Source: Agapanthus africanus (lineage: Eukaryota; Streptophyta; Magnoliopsida; Asparagales; Amaryllidaceae). From it: 64,000 nt of DNA. The stretch spans positions 318,006,654 through 318,070,653 of the forward strand of contig JASDDO010000004.1 in the NCBI GenBank assembly GCA_030015575.1, given 5' to 3'. The notes under the pieces are model-generated. The model saw only the letters and a list, made by a program, of their open reading frames with translations. It was not told where the DNA came from and searched no databases. Both the position numbers and the translations under genes were made by a program. Below are positions 43,500-55,861 of the stretch, piece after piece. Within the stretch, counting starts at the first letter, position 1; every line of letters starts with the position of its first letter.

Positions 43500-43848
43500 A
43501 CCTTATGTGAATGTGATTCAAGGGACTCATAATCATGTTGTGGCTGCTATTACTACGTTGAGATACGGAAGAGTGCTAAATGACGATGAAGATACACCAA
43601 TCAATGATGATGAAGAATCTCCGACTGAAATTTCTTCTTCTGTTCCACCCCTCTCGTCTTCTGAGCATATTCTCCATTCTTCACAAGCTCTAGTCTCCCA
43701 TCTACTTTTTCGCATGGACCCCTTTCTCAACTCACACAAACACCAGTTTCGGGATCCATTCCATTTACACAACCTTCTCCACAAATGTTGGACCCAACTA
43801 ATATTTGAAACGCACCCTTTCCAAATAGGTTATGGCCCAACACACTGA
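43500..43848 (+). pseudogene. Athila-B gag-protease linker
   Basis: The frame 43507-43848 (113 codons) contains 'AAITTLRYGRVLND', matching the 'TLRSGK' linker found between Gag and protease in Athila elements, then an acidic, serine-rich stretch. It ends in a frameshift just before the protease frame. Confidence 0.7.
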
Positions 43849-43856
43849 ATCCACAA

Positions 43857-44343
43857 ATGGAGAAGGTTGCAGAGATATTCCGGCAAGTGAAAATCAGCAT
43901 CCCTCTTCTCAAAGGAATCCAGCAAATTCTTTCTTATGCTAAAATTTGTAAAGATCTTTGCAAGAAGAAGAGGCAGCGACAATTGCCCAAGAAGGTTTTC
44001 TTTGCAAACAATGTGAATCATGTTCTTTTCAGTTCTTTACCGACCAAACGCAAAGACCCAGGGTGTCCTACCATTTCTATTATGATCGGGAAAAAGAGCA
44101 TCAATCGTGCTCTACTGGACCTTGGTGCCAGTGTGAACTTGCTTCCATTCTCAGTGTATAAGTAACTTGGCTTAGACGAGTTGAAACATTCAAGCTGTAC
44201 ATTGTAGATGGCCAACTGCTCTATCACCAAATCGAGAGAAATGTTAGAGGATGAGTTAATCAAAATCGGAGAATTTGTTTTTCCCATAGACTTCATTATT
44301 TTTAGACACTCAACTTGTAACAAACCCTAGAAATACAATTCCG
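43857..44343 (+). pseudogene. Athila-B aspartic protease (broken)
   Basis: The frame 43857-44165 has 'PLLKGIQQILSYAKICKDLC', 'KDPGCPTISIMIGKKSINRA' and the active site LLDLGASVNLLPFSVY, with the catalytic Asp present. A stop (TAA) follows directly at the 'YKQLG' position; beyond it, in shifted frames, the conserved tail 'GEFVFPIDFI' can be read to 44340. This is the Athila retropepsin, which would process the Gag precursor. The stop and shifts make this copy inactive. Confidence 0.85.
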
Positions 44344-45300
44344 GTGATCCTCGGTCATCCCTTTCTTGCGATGTCAAATGTGGTAATAAACTGTCGAAGT
44401 GGATCCATGTCCTTGTCTTTTGGGAAAAGGAGCATTAATCTCAACATCTACAAGATGGGTCATTCACCTACCGAGCCTAGTGCTCATTTTCTCGACATTT
44501 GTTCCATTGACGATATCGATCCAGATGCTTCTGAATCTGAACATCTGATAAATACAGCTGATCTATTCGCCGAAAACGCATCTCTGTTCGATCATTTCGA
44601 TTTTGGGAATGAGATGGAATTTGAGACTTTTATTATTCCTGATATACCGATTCCTGAAGCTTCCTTTCTTCCGATTCCTGAAGAATCAAGTTTAATTCTT
44701 CCGAGTTCTTCGAACGCTGATACATCGCAAATAGACTTTGAGTCTTTCATGTTCTCCAATGAGTCCGAAAGGGAATTCGATTCTGATTCCTTCATTTCTG
44801 ATCAAATTCTCAATGCTCGAGACATAGATTTTTATAATGACAGGTTCGAAGACACATTTGCTAAAGAAATTGCACTTCTGGCAGAGTTGGATGCTCGGTC
44901 AGTATTTCATGTGCCTCTGCTTGAGGTCGGAGAAGCTGATCCACCACATCATCCTCTCATCACTTACACAATCCTCCCAAAAATTCCTTCTCGATCACCC
45001 TCTCGATCTCATTCCCACCATCTATTCCGCAAACACCAACCAAGACGGAAATCCATTCGCCAGCATTTTCGCTTATCATACGAAGCGATGGAACCACAAT
45101 TTTCTCCCACTTCCCTATTTGTGCATGCAGGTTATCCGTCCATTCACTATTTTTACCACTTTGCTTCCATACACACTCATTCTCTCATCTCCACCGATCG
45201 AGACGTAAAATCCTTCGCCTACACATCGTACCTTTCCTTTCCACATTGTTTCACCAACCCTGGTCTCACTATGATAAAATATTCGAATTGTTGGTTTTAA
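44344..45300 (+). CDS. Athila-B protease tail plus conserved acidic post-protease domain
   Basis: 318 open codons, the longest intact frame in this element. The first ~45 residues are the protease tail ('VILGHPFLAMSNVVINCRSG', 'LSFGKRSINLNIYK'). A long acidic, Asp/Glu/Ser/Pro-rich region follows (residues ~50-155). Then comes the conserved block 'DSDSFISDQIL', 'RFEDTFAKEIALLAELD', 'HHPLITY' and 'HLFRKHQPRRKS' (residues ~155-240), shared with Athila-C and D, and then a Tyr/His/Ser-rich tail. In a standard Athila, RT would begin here. No RT motif is present. Function is unknown. Confidence 0.75.
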   Translation: MILGHPFLAMSNVVINCRSGSMSLSFGKRSINLNIYKMGHSPTEPSAHFLDICSIDDIDPDASESEHLINTADLFAENASLFDHFDFGNEMEFETFIIPDIPIPEASFLPIPEESSLILPSSSNADTSQIDFESFMFSNESEREFDSDSFISDQILNARDIDFYNDRFEDTFAKEIALLAELDARSVFHVPLLEVGEADPPHHPLITYTILPKIPSRSPSRSHSHHLFRKHQPRRKSIRQHFRLSYEAMEPQFSPTSLFVHAGYPSIHYFYHFASIHTHSLISTDRDVKSFAYTSYLSFPHCFTNPGLTMIKYSNCWF

Positions 45301-46261
45301 CCTTTGGACTATGTAAAGCCCTGTATATACTGATATTATTCCCTTTCCCTGACTTTGAACTTTAATGATTAACAGTGGAAATACTGTTTTACTTAAGTTT
45401 GGGGGGCATTTTTGTATATATTTTTTCTGCTTTTGGGAAATTTCTTGTCTAGTGGAATTCCCTTCCAAAAAAGGAAAAAAGAAAAGAAAAAAAAGATCTC
45501 CGATGGTTTTGAAAGCTCAAAAATTTTGGGAGCTCTTTGTGTGGCATAACACTGAGGACACTTTCAAGTTTAAGTTTGGAGATATCGGTGAGCTTTCTAT
45601 CTATGCATTCATATTTATTTTTCGCATGCAATAGCAAGTTTCCCTTTTTGCAATTTTTCTTTCATTTGCATGTTTAAAATTCTGCATTGCATCATGTTAA
45701 ATTCCGCATTGCATCATTTTAAATTGTGCATTGCATTTATATTAAAAATCCAAAAAAATCACAAATTTTAAAACCCCACAAAAATTTGAAAATTTTTCCC
45801 AAAAAAAACATAAAAACTTTGTCGTCAAATTAAGTAGTGGGAAAACATAGACTCAAATCAGAAAGTTTAGATTAATAAGTTAGAAATAACTAAATTCTAA
45901 ACATAGAAATTGAAAACCCTAAAAATAACCCTCCTTGAGTTTAACCATAGTAAATATACGTCCTTATAGTTTGTTTCGATGTAAGTAATCATGAGTTCAA
46001 TTCTTGAGTTCAGTTGAGATGAAGGGAAAGTATTGAAAACTTTATTGAAGGATAAATCTGAAAAATAGTTCATATTCTTGAGTCCATATTCATAAAATAT
46101 ATACCCTACAAACTGCAGTTACACACACCTTAAAACTTGGAATAGTAGAGGATACCTAATACTCTTTCCTGAAAGCCTAGTATGAAATTAAAAAAATGGT
46201 ATTTAAAGCTAACCACCAAGAGCGTCGCTGAAAAATATATCCGGTCTTAAAAAAAAGAAAG

Positions 46262-46293
<32 letters not shown>

Positions 46294-46962
46294 TGCAAGA
46301 CTTGGATATTGCTATTTATGCTTCAATAAGCTCACACATTTGGTAATCGGCTGATTAGTGCCTCAGGAAGCAGTAGTAGTCACATGAAAGGTGTGTGAGC
46401 AAATCCGCCCATCGTTAATAAAAAGAAGTAGTACTAGGTATTAGGGCAAGGGTACTATAGATTGAATTAAATTCTTGAGTGTAGGGGTGAATTTACATAC
46501 ATGTAGGGGTATATGATTGATATTCTGATGAGAGATAGGAATGAAGAATAAGTCGGATATTTTCCTTAAAAATGATAAAAATTCCAGATTGGAGACTGTG
46601 GTTTAGAAGGAAACTCAAGAGAAACTGAAGTCTTTATAAACTGACAAAATGTATAAGATCTTAAGTTAAATAAATAGGAACTGTGAAGAATAAGAGATGA
46701 ATATTTCTAATTTAGGAAAATAGAGTTTCTAACTTAGATGCTAAACCGTAGGATTAGAGTTGAACTTAACTTATGAAACGAGCTTGACGGGATTTTACGG
46801 GTAGTATCTGCTGAAAACCCTCAGGAGACAATACTCCTCCTACTAGGGACACCTAGAGATTTAACGGCTTGTTGCACATGCTAAGTGCAACCATGATGCC
46901 AACGAAAGTGAGCTTAAGACTTTTTGAAAATAAAATTGTTTTGCTTGGGACAAGTAAAAGAT
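45301..46962 (+). other. Athila-B 3' region with internal polypurine tracts
   Basis: Non-coding, AT-rich. AAGTTTGGGGGGCATT lies at 45395-45410. A second tract, TTTAAGTTTGGAGAT, follows a TGAGGACACTTTC box at about 45551-45585. A (TA)n run is at 46266-46293. The block near 46330-46410 matches the reverse complement of Athila-C 36240-36310, showing shared descent of the 3' regions. Confidence 0.65.
46266..46293. repeat. (TA)n microsatellite in the Athila-B 3' region
   Basis: About 14 TA units. Confidence 0.85.
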
Positions 46963-46977
46963 AAGTTTAGGGGTATT
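46963..46977 (+). other. Polypurine tract of Athila-B
   Basis: AAGTTTAGGGGTATT immediately before the 3' LTR. Confidence 0.75.
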
Positions 46978-48677
46978 TTTTCACATCAGAATATTGCTTT
47001 TAATATCGCTCATTCTTATACACATATGGAAGTAGATAGGTTTTTTTCATCTATGTCTGCTATATGATTTCAAGTTACAGGTTTTCGGTCCAGAACAATG
47101 AAAATCACGAACATTCTCTACAGTTATGTCAAATTCTGGACAATTGCCGAACAGACGGATAAAATACGTGTTCCGGTCATCCACATCCGCCAGGTGCCAC
47201 TTACCGGTTAAAGAGACAAGACGAGAACAACAGTCATTCATGTCAAAAACAAGCACAAAGCATGAGGAAGGCCGCATAAGGATCAAGGCGGCAATGTGGA
47301 GCTCTAGGGAGATCCAAGTCACAAAGTTCAAATGATTTAATTGAGAAACTGACAAAAAAAAATTCATTTTGGACTGTTGAAAATCTGAGAATACCTTGGA
47401 AGGATTTTGCAAATGTAAGTGTACCAAACAGAAGAAGAGAGCAACACGAGAACCCACAAGAAAAACGATGTGCTAAATCCAAAATTAGATCGCTAAACTG
47501 CGGCCACCAATAGCAAACAACGGCGGATCCATGGCCTTCCCATGGCATCATGCGACAATTTTTTTATAGGTATTTTGGTAATTGTAAAAGAGTTCAGAAA
47601 ACAACCATAAGGTTTCATTTCATTGCCTATAAATACTCCAGTTCAGAGCAAAAGAAAATATGTATTATTTTTCCCTAGGTTTAGTGATAAATTAGATTAG
47701 TCTTCTTCTTCTTCTCCATTTGTTGCCATGAAAATTTGTTGTGAGAGATTTTGATGAGTGAATATAAATAAAGAAGATGATTGAGTTTCTTATCTTGTGT
47801 TTTTTACTTTTTTGCATTGACTTTTGATTCTTAGCTTAACTTTATTACATGTTTGTTAACTAGTTGTTGGTTTTTATTTGTTCTTTTTCTCTTCTTTTTT
47901 ATTTACTCTTTGCAAAACTATGATGCTCAAGTGTGATTCTTGCTTAGGTGAGATCCCAAGAAGCAGGTTTTTCTTTTCTTCTCATTTCTTTTCTCTTCTT
48001 CAATTTTATTTTATCTTTATTATGAGTGGGTGGTATATTCACTTGTTAGGGTTGGAAAGGGCAGTATGAGAGATGGAAAAATCTTTTGTGCTTTTCTTTG
48101 CCAAGCAACATGAATTGAATTTAGACCAAGGAAACATAACCCTCTCATTTAGGCGCACTATAAGTGTCACATAGTCGCGATCTAAGTTGAGAATTCCTTC
48201 AGGCGTACTACAACATGACATGAAGTTGCGGTCTAATTGGACACTTGTTGTGTACGTTTAACATAGGATTAGAAATAAGAGCATGGAACGGACAGACAAT
48301 GGGCACTAGGAATGGATTTAGCGTTGGAAATCTTGCTTAAACTCGCAAATACCATTTCTATATCCTCCTAATCCCCGTTACTTCCGATTATTCCAAAATC
48401 ATTTTAATGATGGCACAAGACAAAGCATAAAGATAATTCCTAACTCTACTAACCAATTCTAACCCTAACAAGTTCTCTTGAACATAAGTATAGACATCAC
48501 TTAGGATATAATCAAACAAACTTGGACATTCTTTACTTGAATCACCTAAAACAAGAATGGAAATACATACCATCTCTCTGTGGATCGATTCGTACTCAAC
48601 CGGCTAGCTACCAAGCGAAACCGACTTGATTGCGGTAAGTAGAACACACAGAACGCATATTATAAGATCTACAATCA
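46978..48677 (+). repeat. 3' LTR of Athila-B
   Basis: 1700 bp, matching 31475-33170. The expected TG start reads TT here. The paired GC-rich box (47491-47536) has decayed, e.g. to ATCCATGGCC. Confidence 0.9.
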
Positions 48678-48682
48678 CCGAA
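48678..48682. repeat. Imperfect target-site duplication, right of Athila-B (CCGAA)
   Basis: Differs from 31470-31474 at one base. Confidence 0.6.
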
Positions 48683-51608
48683 TCTTTTTACTATCATTAG
48701 CTTTAGAATGTCATGATTTCCCTAATTCATGATGAAGTCGCATATGTCCTTTCCCCTCCTACTTCCACTTTGTTTTTCCAGAACTCTATGTATCACATAC
48801 AAGGATGTATATTATCTGAAAAAACCATCTCGTATAGTTAGATATGAACTTGAAGAAATTATTTCAGTCCGAGAATGGCCACTGGTTCTGGAGAAAGTTA
48901 ATTGTTCATTTGTCTCTCCCATCCACCTTATCTCAAATTTGAGAGCTCTATTAAAAAGGAGAATATACCAGTAACGCTTGTCGGATAGTTTTCTTCCAAT
49001 CCCGAGGCTGGAGCTGAAAGGAAGGGAAAGAAGAAAACCAACTAACATAAGTTCGGTATACAGAAGGTAAAATGAAGAGACATCAAAAGGGGTAGAAGTG
49101 GGACAAAGGAAATTGCAACTATTGTCATGAGCCTGAGGAATGGAAGAGGCATTACTATGAATACCCGGCCACCCTATTGAAACATTTTTTATGTTTCAGT
49201 TTTTCTGTGTAGTTGTAATTAAAGACCGTTTATCAATTAATTCTGACTCCTAGGTATATGGATACCAGATTAGAATCTCATATCTATTGAGAAGGATTAG
49301 AGTATTGAGAAAGGGTGATTTGATCCTCAATGTCGGAGCAATTGTTGCTATTAGGAAAATCACCCGGTATTGTCCAGCGGCAAACTTTTGGTTTTGAATA
49401 ACCGTTATTATGCACCAACTTTTAAAACTGATATATCCATGTCTTTATTTAATAAAGTGGGATATAAATTTTGAAAAAATTGTTCTGAAAATTTACTTTT
49501 ATCATGATTAGGTAAGGTGCATTGAATAACCGTATCGACATTTTTAACCAAAATGCAGTTTTCAACTTACAACACATGGAGTTTGAGTTAATGAACTCTT
49601 TGGAATTATACATGATGATGTGTGTTGTCTGATGTCCACACGGATAAGGGGTTGGTATTCATACTTCATTCCGTTTACCTGTAAGTTCTCTGGTTTTAGA
49701 AAAGCATTCTTGTTGAAATGCAAAATCCAAAGATTTTTGAGAAGGTCATAGGGTATAAGAATAAAGTAGAGATTCAGACATTGGAAGTATCAAGATTCGT
49801 CAAAGTGATCGCAGATGTGGATACTTATGCTCGATATTCCATATTGAGAATTGTATTCCATATTGAGAATTTGATTCTCTCACAGATTACTCCTCCGAGG
49901 ATACACTCTATGATAAGTTATGCTGGGTGGCCTTTTTCATGTTGGGATATGCACTGGGAACAGCTGCCCCTGACAAAGCTTAGCTACTCCGCAGATTTAG
50001 TTGGTGACCTGAGCCATCCGAGAGACACTTCAGTTTCCTCCTAGACGATGACTGGGAGGTTTGCATCATAGTGATGATGGCCCTACTAGTTATCAGCAGG
50101 CCATAGAAAGTAGTGACTTTCGACTAATGGTTGAATGCTTTATATCCAAGTTGGACTCCATGCACTCCAGCAAATTATAGACTTTGCTGGATGCTCTTGA
50201 AGGGGTAAAACCCATTAAGAGCAAGTAGATCTTTTGAGATCAGTGCAGATGGAAATGTATTAACATCATAAGGCTAGACTTGTAGTAAAATATTTTCATC
50301 AAATAATCGGTGTGGATTGTGATGAAACTTTTACTTCGGTATCTATACTGAATTCCATATAAATATAAATTCCACTGTTGTTTTTCATGACTGATATCTG
50401 GCAGGTGGATGACTATAACGTCTTTCTAAATGGGAATTTAGAATTGTACGTGTATATGACTCTTCCAGAGGGATATTGTAGTCAGTGGGAGCAGCGGAAA
50501 GTGTGCAAGTAGCTTAAGTCTATTTATAGACTAAAGCAGACATAGCAGATATGGATCATCTGTTTTGATGTTACAGTTAAAGTGTTTAACTTCATCAAGA
50601 TGATAGATGAAGCTGGTATTTGTAAGAAGGATGTATAAAGTACTGTCTTATTCCTATATGGTATGTGGATGACATACTTCTGATAGAAAGTGATACTCCT
50701 ATACTACAATCGGTCAAACTATGGTTATCACATATGTTTCTCCATATACGATTTGGGCAACATATATCAATCGATCTGTGGGTTATATCTATATAAATAG
50801 ATCTAGATGGATTTAGTTATGCTCCAATATGGATACTCTAACACCATTCTAAAAGGGTTTTAGAATGGAAGACTCCTGACGCGGTAGTGTACCCGTAAGT
50901 GATGGAGTAACCCTCTCTAAAGAGATATCTTAAGGACTGATGAGAAGAGAGACTTGCATGGATGGCATTATGCATGTTATGGTAGAAACGTCAACCGTAC
51001 GATGTTGTGTATCATACCAGATGTAGCTTATACACTTGATGTAATAAGCGTATACACTTGATGTAGTAAGCAAATATTAGTCGAATCATAGAGAAAAATA
51101 GGAAAGTAGTGAAGTACATATCAAGATGTTGTAAGTTTATGGTAATGGCAGTCTCCTTCAGGAGGCGGTTACCGATTCAACCTTCCAAGGTGACATGGAT
51201 GACATAGTGTCTATCACGAGTTATAAGTTTACCCTCATCTGAGGAGGTGTAAATTAAAAAGAGTTTCAAGCGAGATACTGAGGTAGTCACGGCTCTGGAT
51301 GCTGATTATGACTCAGTAGAGGATACAGCCTAAGAAATTGTTGGATAAAATTTTTCATTTATGAACTTGGTCCCATCATCTATCCATACAAATTCTAAGG
51401 CAGGTATCGCTCAATTCGGAAGATAGTTGATCTCCGCGAGATTGAGATATAGAGAGATAAAATTAGAAATATTATGGCGGATCCATTCACTGAGACTATT
51501 TCTCGAACACAGTTTGTGAAACTGTTAGTAAGAAGTTGGGTATGCGATAGCACACGAGATGTGGGTATGTGATACCGTAACAATTGGCCTTAAGAGTAAA
51601 TAAGATAT
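48683..51608 (+). pseudogene. Copia-A gag-pol remnant (heavily decayed)
   Basis: In order: gag remnant (48683-49080); a knuckle remnant reading 'CNYCHEPEEWKRHYYEY' (about 49106-49160), whose last Cys is Tyr; a protease remnant near 49255 ('MDTRLESH'-like); an integrase fragment in 49718-49860 ('IFEKVIGYKNKVE'); RT fragments near 50310-50650 ('DCDETFTSV', 'LPEGYCSQWE', 'LKSIYRLKQT'); and an RNase H/3' remnant 51290-51590. Stops occur every few dozen codons in all frames. Homology to Copia-2 pol is clear in segments only. About 2.9 kb remains of an expected 4.5 kb, so internal deletions are likely, mainly over protease and integrase. Confidence 0.8.
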
Positions 51609-52926
51609 TGTTAGATATAGGTGCCATCAAGACAATTATCGTAATTGCAAGGAGGGGCCTATATAATAGAACAGTCTTACTCGAGATGATAGTATGTTAT
51701 ATGGTTTGTCTTTATTTTTCATGTGTATACAAATTACTCAATATCACGTATCGCTAATACATGAGATAAAGACCATAGGATCTTTGCTTGACTACTGGGA
51801 TTATAATAGTAGTTATACTAGTAGGGCATGGGTAGTCCATAAGTACATCCTTAAATGTCCCTAGTCATAGAAGTATCGAGACTCGGTATCAGTACTCCAG
51901 ATTAGACTAGTGTATACGTTTCTTGATCCTGACCTAGACGATGGTTAATCCCATAGCCATTGGTGTTTCACACCAAATATTGTATACAGGTGCTCGTTAG
52001 GTTATGAGTTACACTGGACAGACTCGCCCGAGAAATCCTAGATTGTATTATACCTATTGTCATATAGCAGTTCTCTAGTGACGATAGTACAGGGTAGTCC
52101 CTTGAAATAAGATCGCCAAAGTGTTTTGTGTGTGTTTTCACTATACTTTGATTACTACCCTACCACTGCTCTACTGAGTCATGCAAACAGATTTTAGTTG
52201 GGTATGGTCCTGAAGCACATAGAGGCAATGAACTGTCGAGGGGATTTGTCTCTCCCGGTATAGGGAGTCGATATCACGCAGTGCAGGACATAACTATAAC
52301 CATAAGTCTATGGCCACAGCAAGTGAGATAAACTGATAAATGTTATCAATTGTATCTGTTGGTTATGAGTTCAATGTCAGTATGACTTATCAGGTTATTG
52401 GTGGTCTGACAGATTCCAACCCCCAGACCCGGTATATGATACTCTTTGATGAAGAGACTAGACTACATGGTATTCGTCGCTTATAGACTTTATCTTGTCC
52501 AGATGACTTTTCTCGTTGACATGCCTTTATCTTAATCATACCGGGTAGCCGTTACATGCAGCTAGTACCGCTGACGCGCTTTTGGGTTAAACCGTAAGGG
52601 GATTAAATCTAAAAGTGTTTCAGATTCAATTGAATATGATCATATTTAACCTACTTCCAGCGTATTGACAGGTCTTTAGAGTCCCACAATAAAAGTGCCT
52701 GCCCAGACGAAACGATTATGTGGCGTGCGTATGGGGATACCTACATAAGTTCGATTTTATATGTATATTAGATATACGGGATTTAATCGGACGGTTTTTA
52801 TACTAGCGGTTTATTTATGAGCCAACATAGTAAGTCAAGTGTTGAATTAATAACCGTATATTTGATAAGGTTTCTAGTATAGTGTATATGATACACACGC
52901 TCTCTCTTTCTCTCTCTCTTTATCTC

Positions 52927-52991
<65 letters not shown>

Positions 52992-53637
52992 CATACTCTC
53001 TCTTTTTCCATTTTCTATGTAATTATTACATGAAAATATTTATGTATTTTGATACATAACACTTTTTCATAAGAGACAATTGGAAGGCATGTGAAGGGTG
53101 AGGATCACTCACTCTCATTTATGGGCTAGAGCCAAAAGAGAGAAAGGTCTCTAATTCTTTACTACTTGATTTATCTTTTAGAGAAAAGAAAAATGAGAGA
53201 AGCCATGGCATTCTTCTTCTTCCTCATCCTCTTCAAAAATGGCAAGTCTGGAAAAAGAAATGAAAAGAGAAAAAGAGAGTGACTTTCTTGCAAATCATCC
53301 TTCCTCTACTCACTAGAAATAGGCTAGAGCAAGTTTCTCCAATTGGTGATGGAGATGGAGCTTTGGGCAGGATTCTTTCACGGATGATCATCTACAGTGA
53401 GGCGGTCGGCATCCACGTTCATCCGGGAGCTCATAAGTCTAGTATGTGTCTTCCGATAGACGATCGAACACGCTATAAAGGTTATAGCCTATTTCTAGCT
53501 CCCTTGGTTTTCTCTTGTTTTCAATTAATAGTAAATGTGAGATCTTGTGTTGGAATCGGTTTCTAAGTTCTCTAAAATTTTCTTTTTTCGCTTCCGCTGG
53601 GTTCGCAAGTATTGCGACCCTAGCACCGGTTCCTACA
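51609..53637 (+). repeat. 3' LTR of Copia-A
   Basis: 2029 bp, TGTTAG..CCTACA, matching 1-2121. It holds a long CT/TA microsatellite (about 52895-52989). Confidence 0.9.
52937..52989. repeat. (TA)n microsatellite in the Copia-A 3' LTR
   Basis: About 26 TA units preceded by CT and TTTA runs; positional equivalent of 1400-1449. Confidence 0.9.
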
Positions 53638-53899
53638 GATTCATCACGATTTAGGCATCTACGTCTTGGCCATATGAATGAACAGAATCTAGAGGTGATC
53701 TACAAGAGACGTTTGATTGGAGGTGTAAATTTTAAGAAGCTGGACTTCTGTGAAGGGTGTGTATTGGGAAAGCAACATCGGGCAAAGTTCACCACAAGCG
53801 TGTAAGATACTATAGGTATCTTGGATTATATTCACACCGATGTATGGGGACCACCGTTGATTCCTTCTCGTGGAGGAGACAAGTTCTGTAAGTTCATAG
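53638..53899 (+). pseudogene. Copia pre-integrase/integrase fragment (host of Copia-A and Copia-F)
   Basis: An open stretch from the end of Copia-A reads 'SRFRHLRLGHMNEQNLEVI' and 'LDFCEGCVLGKQHRAKF', the His and Cys pairs of the copia integrase zinc domain. After a TAA at about 53803 it continues with 'LDYIHTDVWGPPLIPSRGGD', which includes the first catalytic Asp. The 'LGHM..CEGCVLGKQ' pattern fits Tork-like copia and differs from Copia-2 ('LGHINETRL..CQSCLIGK'), so this is a different, older element. Its remainder must lie left of position 1 and beyond Copia-F. Confidence 0.85.
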
Positions 53900-55846
53900 T
53901 GCTCTCGCCACAAGACTCGCGGCTAAGGAAAAATGAAAAAACGATAATTTTAAGCACTAAAAACAACCCATGAAAATCGTCCAAACACTACAACTAGCTA
54001 CAACTAAGAATTTGTGATATTACAATCTTTGAAGCGTGCTTGAACTTGCTTAAAAGGTTGTATGGAACTCTTGATAGGCTCCACGAGCTCCGGAACAAGC
54101 TTGAAAGGCGGTCTTCCTTGTCGAAGATGATCCACGCAAAGGAATCTGGTTCAAGCACTAGCTCCACTCCAAGTGAACTTGTAGAACCAAATTGCTATGC
54201 AAACTTGATAGGTTTGGATGGAAAGTGATGTTGTTGAGTTTGATTTGATTTGTTCTTTCTTTCTCTTTTAGTCTCTTGGAAACTCTCAAGAGGAGGAGGA
54301 AGAAAGCGAGAAGAGATGAGAGAGTGTGAGAATGATTGAATGAATTGAAGAGAGAGAATGAACCATGCAATAATGGTGCATCCAAATGATATTTTCTAAC
54401 AAAGACACTAAATGCCCTTCTCTCTTAACTATAGTAATCTCCACCTCACCTCAGGACTCATTTCATTTTCTTTGTAACAAAAGAAATATGAAATGAGGTG
54501 TCTCCTTCTAGATGTATAATTGTATCATATACATTATACACCCCTTAGTATATATATCGCATACACATACGCGTATCCGTATACAAATACGAATAGCTAA
54601 ATTAAAGAGAAAGAAATACAAAGTAAATATAATACTAGAATATATATATATATAATATTATTAAATCAATATTTGATTTAATAACTCGGCTTAAACATAA
54701 GACGGCTAGTATTATGAAACGTCCGATTAAAGTTCGTGTATCCAATACACGTACTTAATCGAACTCCTGCACGTGTAAATAAATGGCCACTACATCGTTT
54801 CTTCTGAACCGAAAAACCATCTGTGTGGGACTCTAAAGACTCAAGAATACACTGGCAGTGAGTTACTGGATCCAATCCATAACCATAAGAACGTCAGTGG
54901 CACTAGCTGTACGTAACGGCTACCTAGGTATCTGTCGAAAGAAAGGTCGAAAATCAAGCTCATCCATACCCTACAAATTCTATCAGTGAAAATCATCGTA
55001 TAGTCCGGTCTCTTTGTCTAAGAGTGCCGCATATCGGGTCTGGGGGTGGAATCCGTCAGACCCCCGATAACCCGATAGGTCATGCCGATATCAAGCTCAT
55101 AACCATCTAAGAAACTACTGATAACACTTATTAGTAAATCTCATCTACCCTAGAAAGGGACTTATGGTCATAGCCAATCATGCACAGGGCGACATCAATT
55201 CCCTATACCGAGAGAGAAGAATCATTTTGATCGCTCACTGCCTCCCTGTGCTTCGGGGTTGTACCCAACTAAAACCTGTTTGCACGTCTCTTTAAAGCCG
55301 TGATAGGGTTGTAATCAAAGTACAGTGGGAAGACACACAAGACACTATGACGATTTCAGGTCTATAGACTACCATGTACTCATGTCACCAAAGAACTTCT
55401 ATCTGACAATAGGTATAGCACCATCTAGGAGTTCTCGGTGAGTCCATTTGGTTTACTCATTCTCCATTGAGCACATATATATAATCTTTGGTGTTAAACA
55501 TCAATGGCTATAGGACCAACCATTGCCCCGGTCGGGTCAAGAAACTTATACACTAGTCTACTCTGGAGTATCGATGCCCAGTCTCGATACTCGCATGACT
55601 AGGAACATTTAAGGATGTGCTTATAGACTACCCAGACCCCACTAGTATGATCCATATCATAATCCTGGTAGTCAAGCAAAGATCCTACGAACTTTATCAA
55701 CTTATGTTAGCAATAAGTAAAACATATCCACATATTAAAATAAAGACAAACCAGATAGCATAGTATCATATTGAGTAAGACTATCTTGTATATATATGTC
55801 GAAGCATCCACTACAATAATAGCCTCTAGTGCATATATATCCTACA
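53900..55846 (-). repeat. 3' LTR of Copia-F
   Basis: About 1947 bp, homologous throughout to the Copia-2 LTR (for example GTGTGGGACTCTAAAGACTC and the CTACTCTGGAGTATCGAT block) but clearly more diverged. The right end CCTACA is followed by the polypurine tract. Confidence 0.82.
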
Positions 55847-55861
55847 ATCTCCCACTTACAC
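55847..55861 (-). other. Polypurine tract of Copia-F
   Basis: The minus strand reads GTGTAAGTGGGAGAT next to the LTR. Confidence 0.8.

Larger units (their letters stand above)
31475..48677 (+). mobile_element. Athila-B: Athila-type element with gag and protease but no RT/integrase, split by Athila-C
   Basis: LTRs lie at 31475-33170 and 46978-48677, with an Asp-tRNA-type PBS, a polypurine tract and an imperfect TSD. The internal order is leader (with Athila-C inserted), gag, protease, a conserved acidic post-protease domain, then 3' region. Nowhere between protease (44340) and 3' LTR (46978) is there any RT, RNase H or integrase motif in any frame; the space is 2.6 kb, too little for them. 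Without Athila-C it is about 9.6 kb. It is therefore non-autonomous, needing enzymes from a relative. Confidence 0.88.
1..53637 (+). mobile_element. Copia-A: Ty1/copia LTR retrotransposon, split by two large nested elements
   Basis: This is the outer container of most of the window. The LTR at 1-2121 is repeated at 51609-53637 in the same orientation. The 5' copy is followed by a tRNA-Met-type primer-binding site. The internal region runs 2122-3826, resumes at 30809-31474 after the Tat insertion, and resumes again from 48683 after Athila-B. Without the nested DNA it would be about 9.4 kb. The 3' LTR abuts GATTC (53638-53642), which should recur just left of the window if that is the TSD. Coding is heavily decayed, so it is an old, dead copy. 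It is related in LTR and leader to Copia-2, F and G. The boundaries at 2121, 51609 and 53637 are well supported by LTR comparison; the left start is outside the window. Confidence 0.88.

Noticed and set aside
53689..53913. Minus-strand frame of 74 codons
   Set aside because: Antisense to a clear copia integrase zinc domain on the plus strand.
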